Positions 39,901 through 49,276 are shown, numbered from the stretch's first letter. The stretch is DNA of 64,000 nucleotides from Chrysaora quinquecirrha (GCA_014526335.1 JACTAT010000060.1:4440404-4504403); one strand, 5' to 3'. Numbers and translations: made by a program. The notes: generated by a model not told the origin, from the letters alone.

Positions 39901-40592
39901 GGGGGCACTTCATTGGTTCAAATGACTAGATGTGCCACCCAGTTTTTCCAAACCCACCCTTGTCTACCAATAAATTTTGTTTCTCGTGGTACCCATGTAT
40001 AGAAAAAACAACGAAATTTTTTACCCATTTGTACCAATATCTCAAATTTTTGAACCCAATTTAACGTCTGAGGCAACTCTAAATGCGGCGAAAAGGCCTT
40101 TGCACTGAAAACTAAAACGCACCTTTTATCAGGCTTTTCAAAGCAATGCATGTCTAAAATGTTATATTTATTTTACTACCCATGTGTAGAGGTTCTTTAC
40201 GGAAAATCAACCCATATGTAGGAAAATTGGCACTGAAAAAGTTACCCATTTGGGCGGCACGTCTAGTATAACGAACAATGGAAGTACCCCCCCATCCCCT
40301 GGGATTTATGCACTTAGCCTGATTCTGGTTTTGACTGGAAAATGTTTGAATTTTTTCAAGGATTCGAGAGAGTACATACAAAAGACTGAAAACGATCTCA
40401 ACAGACAGCTCTTCTCCTGATTCTTTGAGCTCAAGACTACGAAATTCCTTGCTTTCTGACCCTGTCTCCCCAGTTCTCAGTGAACAACACTTAAAAGCAC
40501 TAGACAGAAGGTTGAAAATTATTTTGAATGTGGTTGAAAAGTGCATTCAGTTGAAAGACATTACGAATGTTGTCATCAAAGATGAATTTTGA
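27997..40592 (+). CDS. FAM20B: Glycosaminoglycan xylosylkinase FAM20B-like, 8 coding exons
   Basis: FAM20B is a Golgi kinase that phosphorylates xylose in the proteoglycan linker tetrasaccharide. Coding exons: 27997-28535, 29495-29581, 33107-33216, 33813-33987, 35979-36088, 36817-36898, 38004-38063 and 40361-40592. All have AG/GT borders, phases agree, and the total is 1395 nt, coding 464 residues. Residues 1-27 form a type II signal anchor (basic start, then [15 protein letters not shown]). Kinase marks are VVFKP (Lys177, ATP binding), [18 protein letters not shown], the cysteine-rich [35 protein letters not shown], the catalytic GNGDRHHYE (Asp344) and LDNAKSFG (Asp364, metal). The C-terminal exon carries [26 protein letters not shown] and the cysteine pattern fit FAM20B better than FAM20A or FAM20C. 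The stem is longer than in the roughly 409-residue human protein. The gene appears intact. Confidence 0.93.
28536..29494. repeat. CAT/ATC microsatellite cluster in FAM20B intron 1
   Basis: From about 28800 to 29320 the intron is dominated by ATC trinucleotide repeats with interspersed ATT and ACC. Frames of poly-S, poly-H or poly-D in either strand are artefacts. The intron ends with a good TTTTTCTCTTCAG acceptor. Confidence 0.9.
29800..31190. mobile_element. Nested insertions in FAM20B intron 2, including a 696-bp hAT-like element
   Basis: The inner element at 30433-31128 has ends CAGGGCCGTCCCTAC and GTCGGGACGGCCCTG and a perfect 8-bp target duplication ACGGGTTT (30425-30432, 31129-31136), both typical of hAT elements. 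It lies inside an older inverted-repeat element whose arms carry CATGTAAAAAACCCGTAACT (left) and the reverse complement split by the insertion (right). GGCTTATATTCAAGGGT words are on both sides. No transposase frame was seen. Confidence 0.82.
31340..32800 (+). pseudogene. Penelope-like element reverse transcriptase remnant
   Basis: Recognisable reverse-transcriptase phrases occur in order: [19 protein letters not shown] (about 31369-31430), [16 protein letters not shown] (about 31988-32034), [10 protein letters not shown] (about 32088-32120) and FGPHKCPV-like and tail sequence up to about 32790. FDxxSLFTNVP and the AMGSP block are characteristic of Penelope-like elements. The usual catalytic YVDD reads YVNR, and there are frameshifts and stops, so it is dead. 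It is further split by a MITE at 31509-31925. It sits in FAM20B intron 2 in the gene's orientation. Confidence 0.82.
31509..31925. mobile_element. 417-bp MITE inside the Penelope remnant
   Basis: Ends GGGCCTGTTTACACGGAGGC and GCCTCCATGTAAACAGGCCC are inverted, with multiple GCCCGGT(T/C)AG(G) and TTTACATG words inside. No clear target duplication was found. Frames inside are shadows of the repeats. Confidence 0.8.
34068..34499. mobile_element. MITE in FAM20B intron 4, GCCTGTTCA...TGAACAGGC ends
   Basis: Left GCCTGTTCATTCGCTGTCGA and right GTTTGAACAGGC with TTGTCGAGTGAAA just inside are inverted. Many GTCGAG words occur across it. Non-coding; the 92-codon minus frame is a shadow. Confidence 0.7.
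35190..35600. repeat. Imperfect palindrome in FAM20B intron 4
   Basis: The left arm GGTTTCCGCAAAAGATGGCG and AATTCTGGGAATAATTTCCT are mirrored on the right by AGGAAATTATTCCCAGAATT and GCCATCTTTTGCGGAAGC. This is probably a MITE whose outer ends I could not fix. The loop is short, so the DNA could form a long hairpin. Confidence 0.65.
36116..36393. mobile_element. MITE in FAM20B intron 5, GGCCCTGGCCAAAC ends
   Basis: Starts GGCCCTGGCCAAACAGTGAA and ends TTTAAACGTTTGGCAAGGGCC, inverted. The interior has repeated AAACATTG and CAAATATTT words. Related sequence is near 40755-40800 and 50042-50450. No clear target duplication. Confidence 0.65.
37154..37531. mobile_element. ATAAGGAAC-type MITE in FAM20B intron 6
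   Basis: Left end CACGCACTTTTTATAAGGAA follows TA. Right end CTTCCTTATAAAAATAATGCGTG-like sequence is inverted. It belongs with the CACG...ATAAG group. The 84-codon minus frame inside is not a gene. Confidence 0.7.
38516..38964. mobile_element. 449-bp TA-flanked MITE in FAM20B intron 7, rich in TTTTCGCGG
   Basis: Ends CCTCAAGGGAATTAATTTTC and AAAATAAATTCCCTTAAGG are inverted and TA-bordered (38514-38515, 38965-38966). Subterminal TTTTCGCGG words point inwards on both sides. The 191-codon plus frame that overlaps it (38700-39275) starts inside the element, shows no known domain and crosses its edge, so it is not called a gene. Confidence 0.85.
39891..40303. mobile_element. 413-bp hAT-like MITE with 8-bp duplication, 57 bp before FAM20B exon 8
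   Basis: Ends CCCGGGGGAGGGGGGCACTT and AAGTACCCCCCCATCCCCTGGG-like sequence are inverted, flanked by the direct repeat ATTTATGC (39883-39890, 40304-40311). It lies just upstream of the last exon's polypyrimidine tract, leaving the acceptor intact. The 49305-49682 element has similar G-rich ends. Confidence 0.88.
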
Positions 40593-40644
40593 TAAATTAG
40601 AATTGAATATATTTAAGACAGTTATTTTCAAATAATTTCTTAGA

Positions 40645-40650
40645 AATAAA
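40645..40650 (+). terminator. FAM20B polyadenylation signal
   Basis: AATAAA lies 53 bp after the FAM20B stop codon on the plus strand, followed by T-rich sequence. It is the first canonical signal after the stop. Confidence 0.7.
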
Positions 40651-40738
40651 ATTTGACTTAAAGTGTAGAATTTTATAAATGACAACAAAATGAAGATTTT
40701 ATATTTTGTGAAAGGTACGACGATAATTTTGTCTATCA

Positions 40739-40744
40739 TTTATT
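40739..40744 (-). terminator. MRPS33 polyadenylation signal
   Basis: TTTATT on the plus strand is AATAAA on the minus strand, about 205 bp beyond the MRPS33 stop. With the FAM20B signal it marks a tail-to-tail junction in which both 3' ends fit within 358 bp. Confidence 0.55.
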
Positions 40745-40949
40745 TTCTGTTTCTAAGGAACTGGCCAAACTATCAAACATTGTTTGTCAAACATTTGAAA
40801 TTTGTACCATAATACTCATCCACAAATGCTATCAATCCATTCTGTTTACTACTTTTGACAATACATGGGAGGACAAACCATGAATTTTTCATGTGAAAGA
40901 AACACATTCCCACTCTCCAATAATCGTATTTTTTGCTACCTCTGTGTGT

Positions 40950-43900
40950 CTACCTCTTCTTTGATCTTTTACCTTCGCCTGTGAAAATAAAGAGGCTTAT
41001 ATCAAATTAGGGGCTTGGATTGGTAGAGGCTTAAAACTGGGATATTATACTCAGAATTCAACGGTATTACATGCTGGAATCTCTTTACATTTTGTGACAG
41101 TTTGGGTCAATTATAGAGAGTTTCCTAAAAAAAATTGTGTGTATTGGGAATGGCTTGAACAACTGATTCGTTGTTTCTAAGCTAAAAACAAGCATATACA
41201 CAGATTCTGTTTAAACTGGATCGGCCAGTTATGGCTCAAAAGTTCCTTCTGTTTACATGGGATCTCTCGGATCCATACCTTTTCTGCCTTAGAGCCAGTT
41301 CTGGGTCTGTTCAGAAGTAGGTCCAGCTCGTTGCTGGCTCTGTTTAGATCAAATCAAAAAGACCATTACTAAGTTCGCTGCTGCCAACCCTAGGTTGATT
41401 TTTAGCACTGGGAAAGTTCCGCCATCCATTCAAAAGGATTGCGCGTGCCTGCCACACAGAAAAGTTAGGTTATTTATGAATTTTTGTGCGGGTGTGATGC
41501 TAGGTATGTAGGCAGCACCCCCCAGAGACTAGGAGACAGGGTAAAACAGCATGTTCCCACCAACATTCCTGACCACAACTTTCGGCAAAGGGAACAACCA
41601 CCCCGCAACTCTAGGCAACACCCTTAAACATGATTCTGCCATAGGACAACATTTATTAGATCATCCAGAGTGTGCGGAAAATTACAACGAGGATTGTTTT
41701 CAAATAATTGGCAGGGCTTGATCCTCATGTCATCTCAGCGTTTTGGAATCTGTCCACATCAAAACCAAAAAGTTGGTTCTGTCTAGACAGAAAGAGTTCA
41801 TTTTTTCACTTACTCTGCAATTACTCCTCATTGTTCTTCAGGCTTAAAGCTAGTTAGTGTTTTAAACACAATGTAAATACAACTCAAAAACTATAATTCA
41901 AATATTTTCTTACCTTTCTTTGGGGGTACCTTTCCTCTAGCTATTCGCCGAGCTTTCATTTCCTCTTTGAAATCCTACAAGGTTTCAGAAATTTTGTGAT
42001 TGTTAACCTTTTCTTGAAAATATTTTGGATGGGTGCTAAGGGGGATTTTTCTCTTCATAAATCTGTATAAAATTGGAATTAAAGGAAAAGGATTCCAATG
42101 GGATATTTCCATGAACACGATAGGATTCCCAACAAGACTGTATGTCCCTCAGGTGCTAATTATTCACTGGAAACATTTGTCATTAAAGGCCTTATGCAAT
42201 GAAAAAACTGAACTTTTTTTCTCTTTTCCTCTTCTACTTACTGCCTTGACCACAAAACTGCAGACAGAATGAAAATTGGTTGTCTGGAAGCCATTTTATA
42301 GGCACTCCAAAGTTGCAATTTTGCCAACCTAAACTGCAAAAACTATTGTGCTTGTGTGACGTCATTTGGAGTACCCATTGACAAATTTCCAATGGCAGAG
42401 TATAAAAAAGTTTTGGTAAGAGGGTGTAAAATCTTTGCGCGTTAAATGGGATAATTTTAGAGTAACAGGGCTGTAAGGGGGGCTATAAATGCCCTGAAAC
42501 TGAGTAGTTTGCCCTTTTCAACCCCATTTGATCTAAGGCGCCACAGAAACAACACCGCACACTTGGTAAAGCAGCGTGGCAATAAGCACAGCTTGCCAAG
42601 ATGCAAGGAGATCTGCAAAGTATCAAAATGATCAGAAAAGGTTGAAATTTCATTTTAAACAAGAAATCAACATGTCCATTTTCATTGCATAAGGCCTTTA
42701 AGAATTTTTTTGAGATGATGACGGTCAACATTCAGTAACTTCTAGGTAAAGAACTCATAGTATTAGAATGTGCTGCAGCATTCTGGTCTATTTCACCACA
42801 GCAACAGGTGTCAGGTGAAGGTGAAATGGTGTATTTATGACAGGCAGCTACTATAACAATACACTTTTTCAACTAAGGGCCTCATTTTCGAAAAATTTGA
42901 AAATTGTGTTACAGAAACATTTTCACTTCAGATTCAAATTCAGCACCTTTATTTAAGTCTTGAGGCATATTTTTACACCTCTAGTCATTCTGATGTTTAT
43001 TCTATTGCAATGAAAATTTAGAAGAAAAATTACCTAGGGTGTAAAATTTCAACCCAGGCCATTTTTCATGGCCATATCCTTAATGAATTTCAAACCTTTT
43101 GTGGCTATAAAATCAAAATGGCAAGGCTAGAAGTAAGAAAATTTTCCAATTGCACTAAAGTTAGCATAGTCAATCTGAATCTGGGGTCAAAATTTTTATA
43201 CAAGCAAATTTTTTGTAAATTTTGAAAACGAGGCTCTAGGTTGAAAAGTTCTATTACATACCAAATGTTCATCATGATAAATTCCAAGGAATCTGAGCTT
43301 CCTTAACAAGATCCCAAATTTTTTTAACGGGGGATAGTAGTTTACAGCTGTTGGTCCATATGGCTTGCTTTTGTACATTTGTATTACCTTTGCAGATCTG
43401 TGAAATGAAAATATCATTACTAAGTTGAAAAGTGCAACATTCTGACCCAAACAACTCTGCAAAGGGGTCTAGAAGAAAGGCCAGGTGGACACTTAAGTCA
43501 TCAACTTAAGGGCAATTTCACTACTTCCATGTCCAGAGAATCAGATTCAGATTCACTTTCGCAATCAGATTCACATTCAAAATATTATTGCGCAATACTT
43601 TGTTTTATGACTCTCTGCTGCTACAATTAACAGAAAAAACTTTCAAAGTCCTATTACAACTGTTTTTGACAACATACCTACCTGTTTTTGACATCATTTA
43701 TTTTCTTTCCTTTGTAAATTTTTCTAAAAAACGATTTTGAGATTTTGCTGGTCCCACGCAACAAACACTTCAAAGTTACCCCCCGTCTTTGAAGGTGGGA
43801 TGTAAGTCTTGAAAAGTCTATTACAACAATCTACACCATAAGGCGTCCCTAATGCATCAGTGCAGGTATCTATAGTGCATTCGGTCTTTGCTAAAAAACG

Positions 43901-46900
43901 ATGTTTATGTCATGTAGTACTTAGGCCTATTCCACACAACTAACACTTCAAAGTTACCCCCCGTCTTTGAAGGTGGGATGTAAGTCTTGAAAAGTCTATT
44001 ACAACAATCTACACCATAAGGCGTCCCTAATGCATCAGTGCAGGTATCTATAGTGCATTCGGTCTTTGCTAAAAAACGATGTTTATGTCATGTGGTACTT
44101 AGGCCTATTCCACGCAACTAACACTTCAAAGTTAACCCCCGTCTTTGAAGGTGGGATGTAAGTCTTGAAAAGTCTATTACAACAATCTACACCATAAGGC
44201 GTCCCTAATGCATCAGTGGAGGTATCTATAGTGCATTCAGTCTTTGCTAAAAAACGATGTTTATGTCATGTAGTACTTTGGCCTATGCCACCACTAACAC
44301 TTCAGGGTTACCCCCCGTCTTTGAAGGTGGGATGTAAGTCTTGAAAAGTCTATTACAACAATTTACACCATAAGGCGTCCCTAATGCATCAGTGCAGGTA
44401 TCTATAGTGCATTCTGTCTTTGCTAAAAAACGATGTTTATGTCATGTAGTACTTAGGCCTATTCCCCGCTGATTTGAAATGATTTAGGACACCTAACCAC
44501 TGTCTAGCCACTATTTAATTTTTTAGACCCACAAAGAGAGGTTGCAGGAAAATTGGGCATTTTCTGCATTGCCCTGTTTGCCTGCCTGAATTAACCTTTT
44601 ACTGTCAGGTGATTGGCCATTGGAAAGCCTGGTTTCCTGCCACAGGACGCGGAGCGTTCCCGCAAACCACACACTACTACGTATAGATTGAAAAATTACG
44701 AGCTTCCTCGCAGGTCCGGTTAAATTCATACCTTCCGTTCTGACCTTTGCAATAAATAGAAAAGAAACTACTTTTCTTATTTCCCGATGATGGAAGATGG
44801 ATCTCTCCCGAAACGTTGCCCTACTACTAAATATCAAAGGCTTGTATGATAAGTGGTGCCATGGGGAGCTAACCTTCCCGTACTCTAGCGAAAGTTCAGA
44901 AGGCTGCAAGTTAAAAAAAGGAAGAACATGAGAGTTTCTGGTGATTTTTCAAGGATTTTCTGCCGCTTAATAGATGATTGCAGGTGAATTGGACATTTCT
45001 GAGTGGTTTTGGGTGCTTTTTATGAAGTTGTGGTTCGTTTTGACTGCTTTTGGCTGGTTTTGGGCAATTTTGGGTTGTTTCGCGTTTTTAGCAAATACGT
45101 TTTCACGTTTTCAGGGGTCAAATGACGACAAAGGCCTGTAGGAGACTGTTATTCATTTTGGAATTTTACTCATAATCTTTCCATTTTCAAGAAAAGTTCT
45201 TGCTTTCATTATTTCCACGAATCGCCACGCTAAACTTTGTGATTTACTGTATCTATGCATAATGATAATTTTGACGGTGATGATAACTACGATGATGATA
45301 ATGATGATGATGATGATATTCTTTTTTTGTCCAGAGTTTAATACCCTTTCATCAATACTCTTATGTGTTTACCATTACAAGTAAACTAGCTTTTTACCTT
45401 GACACCTTTTTACAGCTTTTTACCTGGATCTTGTCTTTCCAAGGCTAATCATGTCTAATACGGTGTTTGAAGTGTTTGTTGCGTGGAATAGGCCTAAGTA
45501 CAACATGACATAAACATCGTTTTTTAGCAAAGACTGAATGCACTATAGATACCTCCACTGATGCATTAGGGACGCCTTATGGTGTAGATTGTTGTAATAG
45601 ACTTTTCAAGACTTACATCCCACCTTCAAAGACGGGGGGTAACCCTGAAGTGTTAGTGGTGGCATAGGCCAAAGTACTACATGACATAAACATCGTTTTT
45701 TAGCAAAGACTGAATGCACTATAGATACCTCCACTGATGCATTAGGGACGCCTTATGGTGTAGATTGTTGTAATAGACTTTTCAAGACTTACATCCCACC
45801 TTCAAAGACGGGGGGTAACTTTGAAGTGTTAGTTGCGTGGCATAGGCCAAAGTACTACATGACATAAACATCGTTTTTTAGCAAAGACTGAATGCACTAT
45901 AGATACCTCCACTGATGCATTAGGGACGCCTTATGGTGTAGATTGTTGTAATAGACTTTTCAAGACTTACATCCCACCTTCAAAGACGGGGGGTAACTTT
46001 GAAGTGTTAGTTGCGTGGCATAGGCCAAAGTACTACATGACATAAACATCGTTTTTAGCAAAGACTGAATGCACTATAGATACCTCCACTGATGCATTAG
46101 GGACGCCTTATGGTGTAGATTGTTGTAATAGACTTTTCAAGACTTACATCCCACCTTCAAAGACGGGGGGTAACTTTGAAGTGTTAGTTGCGTGGCATAG
46201 GCCAAAGTACTACATGACATAAACATCGTTTTTAGCAAAGACTGAATGCACTATAGATACCTCCACTGATGCATTAGGGACGCCTTATGGTGTAGATTGT
46301 TGTAATAGACTTTTCAAGACTTACATCCCACCTTCAAAGACGGGGGGTAACTTTGAAGTGTTAGTTGCGTGGCATAGGCCAAAGTACTACATGACATAAA
46401 CATCGTTTTTAGCAAAGACTGAATGCACTATAGATACCTCCACTGATGCATTAGGGACGCCTTATGGTGTAGATTGTTGTAATAGACTTTTCAAGACTTA
46501 CATCCCACCTTCAAAGACGGGGGGTAACTTTGAAGTGTTAGTTGCGTGGCATAGGCCAAAGTACTACATGACATAAACATCGTTTTTTAGCAAAGACTGA
46601 ATGCACTATAGATACCTCCACTGATGCATTAGGGACGCCTTATGGTGTAGATTGTTGTAATAGACTTTTCAAGACTTACATCCCACCTTCAAAGACGGGG
46701 GGTAACCCTGAAGTGTTAGTGGTGGCATAGGCCAAAGTACTACATGACATAAACATCGTTTTTTAGCAAAGACTGAATGCACTATAGATACCTCCACTGA
46801 TGCATTAGGGACGCCTTATGGTGTAGATTGTTGTAATAGACTTTTCAAGACTTACATCCCACCTTCAAAGACGGGGGTTAACTTTGAAGTGTTAGTTGCG

Positions 46901-47451
46901 TGGAATAGGCCTAACTACCACATGACATAAACATCGTTTTTTAGCAAAGACCGAATGCACTATAGATACCTGCACTAATGCATTAGGGACGCCTTATGTT
47001 GTAGATTGTTGTAATAGACTTTTCAAGACTTACATCCCACCTTCAAAGACGGGGGGTAACTTTGAAGTGTTTGTTGCGTGGGACCAGCAAAATCTCAAAA
47101 TCGTTTTTTAGAAAAATTTACAAAGGAAAGAAAATAAATGATGTCAAAAACAGGTAGGTATGTTGTCAAAAACAGTTGTAATAGGACTTTGAAAGTTTTT
47201 TCTGTTAATTGTAGCAGCAGAGAGTCATAAAACAAAGTATTGCGCAATAATATTTTGAATGTGAATCTGATTGCGAAAGTGAATCTGAATCTGATTCTCT
47301 GGACATGGAAGTAATTTCACTAATGAGCTCAACTTTCTGTAGCATGAGCAAAACTAAAATTTTTCTGATGTAGCAGCAGTGCTCATAGTACTTACCTTTC
47401 AGAAACTGGTCTTGGTAGGTTACCAAAAATTTTAGAACTCAGGATGGCCAT
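40950..47451 (-). CDS. MRPS33: Mitochondrial ribosomal protein S33, 4 exons
   Basis: MRPS33 (mS33) is a metazoan-type small-subunit protein of the mitochondrial ribosome. Coding exons, minus strand: 47396-47451, 43262-43397, 41914-41974 and 40950-40978. All have AG/GT borders, phases join, and the total is 282 nt, coding 93 residues. The protein begins MAILSSKIFGNLPRPVSER, matching the family's short helical start with LFG and RP. It continues to YYPP, then LRKLRFLGIYHDEHLDF, the most diagnostic block (LRFLGLYRDEH in vertebrates), and ends with a lysine-rich RGKVPPKKGEGKRSKKR tail, as in the human protein (106 residues). The last two exons are very short, so an ORF scan misses the gene. Intron 1 holds a 3.79-kb foldback element and a MITE; intron 3 holds a Penelope remnant. 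It is head-to-head with the HNMT-like gene and tail-to-tail with FAM20B. Confidence 0.92.
41340..41840 (+). pseudogene. Penelope-like element GIY-YIG endonuclease remnant in MRPS33 intron 3
   Basis: One frame reads CGCDARYVGSTPQRLGDRVK, a clear GIY-YIG block of Penelope-like endonucleases. This is followed after a frameshift by SAIGQHLLDHPECAENYNED and by the [10 protein letters not shown]...SRQKEF tail. Frameshifts show it is dead. It lies antisense to MRPS33, between exons 3 and 4. Confidence 0.8.
42165..42715. repeat. Inverted-repeat pair AAAGGCCTTATGCAATGAAA in MRPS33 intron 2
   Basis: ATTAAAGGCCTTATGCAATG near 42182 is mirrored by CATTGCATAAGGCCTTTAAG near 42683. These may be the ends of a MITE of about 500 bp. 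The open frames at 42033-42272 and 42483-42731 share the LKALCNE phrase because they are the two arms of this inverted repeat, not genes. Confidence 0.6.
42862..43251. mobile_element. TA-flanked MITE, TTCAACTAAGGGCCTC family, in MRPS33 intron 2
   Basis: Second copy of the 10789-11188 element. Left end CACTTTTTCAACTAAGGGCC and right end AGGCTCTAGGTTGAAAAGTT are imperfectly inverted, TA on each side. It stops only 10 bp from the donor side of MRPS33 exon 2 without harming it. Confidence 0.8.
43523..47312. mobile_element. 3.79-kb foldback-type transposon in MRPS33 intron 1
   Basis: Flanked by the perfect 9-bp direct repeat AATTTCACT (43514-43522, 47313-47321). Ends ACTTCCATGTCCAGAGAATC and GATTCTCTGGACATGGAAGT start outer inverted arms of about 245 bp. 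Inside, each arm is a tandem array of a 178-bp subrepeat (TTTGAAGGTGGGATGTAAGT...). There are four copies in the left arm (43770-44465) and nine in reverse orientation in the right arm (45470-47085). The loop (about 44470-45470) is unique and holds a GAT microsatellite. Long inverted arms built from tandem subrepeats and a 9-bp duplication are the marks of foldback elements. No transposase was found, although the loop has a 128-codon minus frame of unknown nature (44523-44909). Confidence 0.9.
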
Positions 47452-48124
47452 TTTGCGCACGTAGGCAGAATTCATTTTCAAGAAACTCCCCTTCTACTTT
47501 CTGGCAACTTCTTTGGACAGCGGGGTTAGGCCTCAGTCTCAGCAAAGCTTTCGATTCATGAGTTGCTGCTGTTGGAGATTGCTGTTGTGGTTGTTGCTGC
47601 TTTTTCCGTTAAAACAAAAGCCATTCTTTCAAAGATTGCACATTATTGTTTCTGTTGCAAATCATATTGTTTTTTTAGAAATTTAACGGTTAATTTTATA
47701 AAGAAAAGTAAGTTACGTAGTATATGTGTAAAACAATAGATGAGAGGAAAAAATGTAAATTGATATTACGGGTGGTGTGGTTAAAAGAAAAAGGTTGCAA
47801 TGTATTCAAAGTAGGCTTTTCCCAGGAGATGTGCAGCAAATCAGATAGAAAATCAAAGAGGCTTTGTTTTGTAATTGACGCACTACTCCTAAAATTTTGG
47901 ATATTGTTTTTTAACACAATATAAACGATTGTCTTTTGTTTTGATTACGTTAATCAAAGTTTTAGTGGCTGAGTGCCAGGTCATCTTGCATGACATTTCA
48001 CAGGAAATGGTCATTCTTTTTGGAGTTCAGAGGACGAAGGTGTTTGTGATTCTGGCTTCCTGTCACAGCCCAGACACAGACAGGGCACTAAACTGGAAAT
48101 CAACTGGAAAATAGTACTAGAAAT
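47452..48124. promoter_or_regulatory. Shared 5' region of MRPS33 (-) and the HNMT-like gene (+)
   Basis: The start codons diverge with 673 bp between them, so promoters of both genes are expected here. No clear TATA or Inr was identified. Short frames at 47696-48114 show no recognised domain and are taken as leader or spacer. Confidence 0.5.
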
Positions 48125-48952
48125 ATGATTGAAAGTACCACATTCGTACCTTTCACAGCAGCAGAATACAGTCAGTCTCTTCGAAGCTTTATTGAATTAT
48201 CTGACATCCACGAAAAAATGAAATGTTTGATTAATCCTGTCATCAGAAAATTTGAAGGAAAGCCGATTCACTTCATGAGCATTGGTGCAGGAAATGGGCA
48301 TTTTGATGGTTCGCTCATAAATGAGAATGGCTTGAAGGTTGATTATTTTTATGGAATAGAACCAGATGATGGTCGTAGAAAAGAACTACAGGAGCGTGTC
48401 TTGTCTATGAACATTGATCACTTTATTGACGAGAGTTGTTTTGATGAATTTTTTGAAACAGAAATCAAGTTCGACTTGATTCTCATGTCACACGTTTTGT
48501 ACTTTATATCAAAACCGGTAGAATCTATCTTAAAAGCAATGAGCTTTCTAAAAGGTCAAGGAAAGCTTGTTATCATTCACGATGACAAAGGTGGCTTACC
48601 AGAAGTGTATTCCACATTTCTTCAACTGCTTGACAGTTGCTCCTTGAAAAAGGAAGATTTCGCAGCATTGACAATTTCGAAACTTTCAGACGACATGTAT
48701 AGTTCGGGTATTACCCATGTATTAAGTAAAGGAATATACAGGCTTGATGTAACAGAGTTTGTTGCGAAGACAAACACACCAAAAGTGATTGATTTGGTGT
48801 CTTTCATGTTGCAAACAAGATTTGACAAGCTGCCTACATCTATTCAAGAAGACGTTTACAAAATTGTGAAAGAGGGCTGCATTCAAGATGAAAATAACAA
48901 GCACTATTTTCCAAACCCCTTTGGTATGATAGTTGTCACCAAAACTATATAG
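48125..48952 (+). CDS. HNMT: Histamine N-methyltransferase-like class I methyltransferase, single exon
   Basis: The 275-residue protein is close to the roughly 292-residue length of HNMT, a cytosolic enzyme that transfers a methyl group from S-adenosylmethionine to histamine. The N-terminal YSQSLRSFIELSDIHEKM resembles the HNMT start (YVESFRRFLNHSTEH). Motif I is FMSIGAGNGHFD (50-61), the acidic end of strand 2 is GIEPDD (77-82), and motif IV/post-IV is FDLILMSHVLYFISKP (116-131) followed by GKLVIIHDD. The start ATG has A at -3, and no upstream in-frame exon is needed. AATAAA lies at 49014-49019. The substrate is uncertain: cnidarian relatives may act on other amines, and I could not check the histamine-binding residues. 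It has no introns, unlike its neighbours, which suggests a retrocopy origin or intron loss. Confidence 0.88.
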   Translation: MIESTTFVPFTAAEYSQSLRSFIELSDIHEKMKCLINPVIRKFEGKPIHFMSIGAGNGHFDGSLINENGLKVDYFYGIEPDDGRRKELQERVLSMNIDHFIDESCFDEFFETEIKFDLILMSHVLYFISKPVESILKAMSFLKGQGKLVIIHDDKGGLPEVYSTFLQLLDSCSLKKEDFAALTISKLSDDMYSSGITHVLSKGIYRLDVTEFVAKTNTPKVIDLVSFMLQTRFDKLPTSIQEDVYKIVKEGCIQDENNKHYFPNPFGMIVVTKTI

Positions 48953-49013
48953 ATAGTTGCTGTGTTATGCAAATTGCTGCAATGAATGAATATAAATGCC
49001 TAATGAGTTAATG

Positions 49014-49019
49014 AATAAA
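49014..49019 (+). terminator. HNMT-like gene polyadenylation signal
   Basis: AATAAA occurs 62 bp after the stop codon in AT-rich 3' sequence on the plus strand. Confidence 0.65.
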
Positions 49020-49138
49020 TTGATTCAAGCTCGAGATATCATGGGTTCTAGTTAAGGACTGTTTATTTTAAAAAAATGATAGGGGATTTCGAAGGGAAAC
49101 CCAACAACGGTTCGCGTTAGTAAATAAAAGAGCCCCTC

Positions 49139-49276
49139 TAGACTTATTACATGAGTCGTAGTTATCGCTATTGAGTCTTATGCTGGATGCTCAAACCACC
49201 CCGAGCAGATAGCTGTATGGTTGTTGCTGTTGTTGTTGCTGTTTGCGAAGAGTAGGACTCGTGTTATATAAGTCTA
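49139..49276. mobile_element. 138-bp MITE, TAGACTTATTAC family
   Basis: Ends TAGACTTATTACATGAGTCG and GACTCGTGTTATATAAGTCTA-like sequence are inverted, with a GTT/GCT microsatellite inside. The flanking 9-mers GAGCCCCTC and GAGTCCCCC match at 7 of 9 positions, consistent with an aged 9-bp duplication like that of 27143-27247. Confidence 0.8.

Noticed and set aside
43447..43468. Extra 22-nt MRPS33 exon reading PFAELFG
   Set aside because: The phase could be made to fit, but it needs a 49-nt intron with a poor donor. The real first exon at 47396-47451 joins exon 2 directly in phase and matches the family's N terminus.
44523..44909. 128-codon minus frame in the foldback loop as a transposase
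   Set aside because: No DDE-type or other transposase motif, no family resemblance, and too short. Kept only as an unknown frame in the element.
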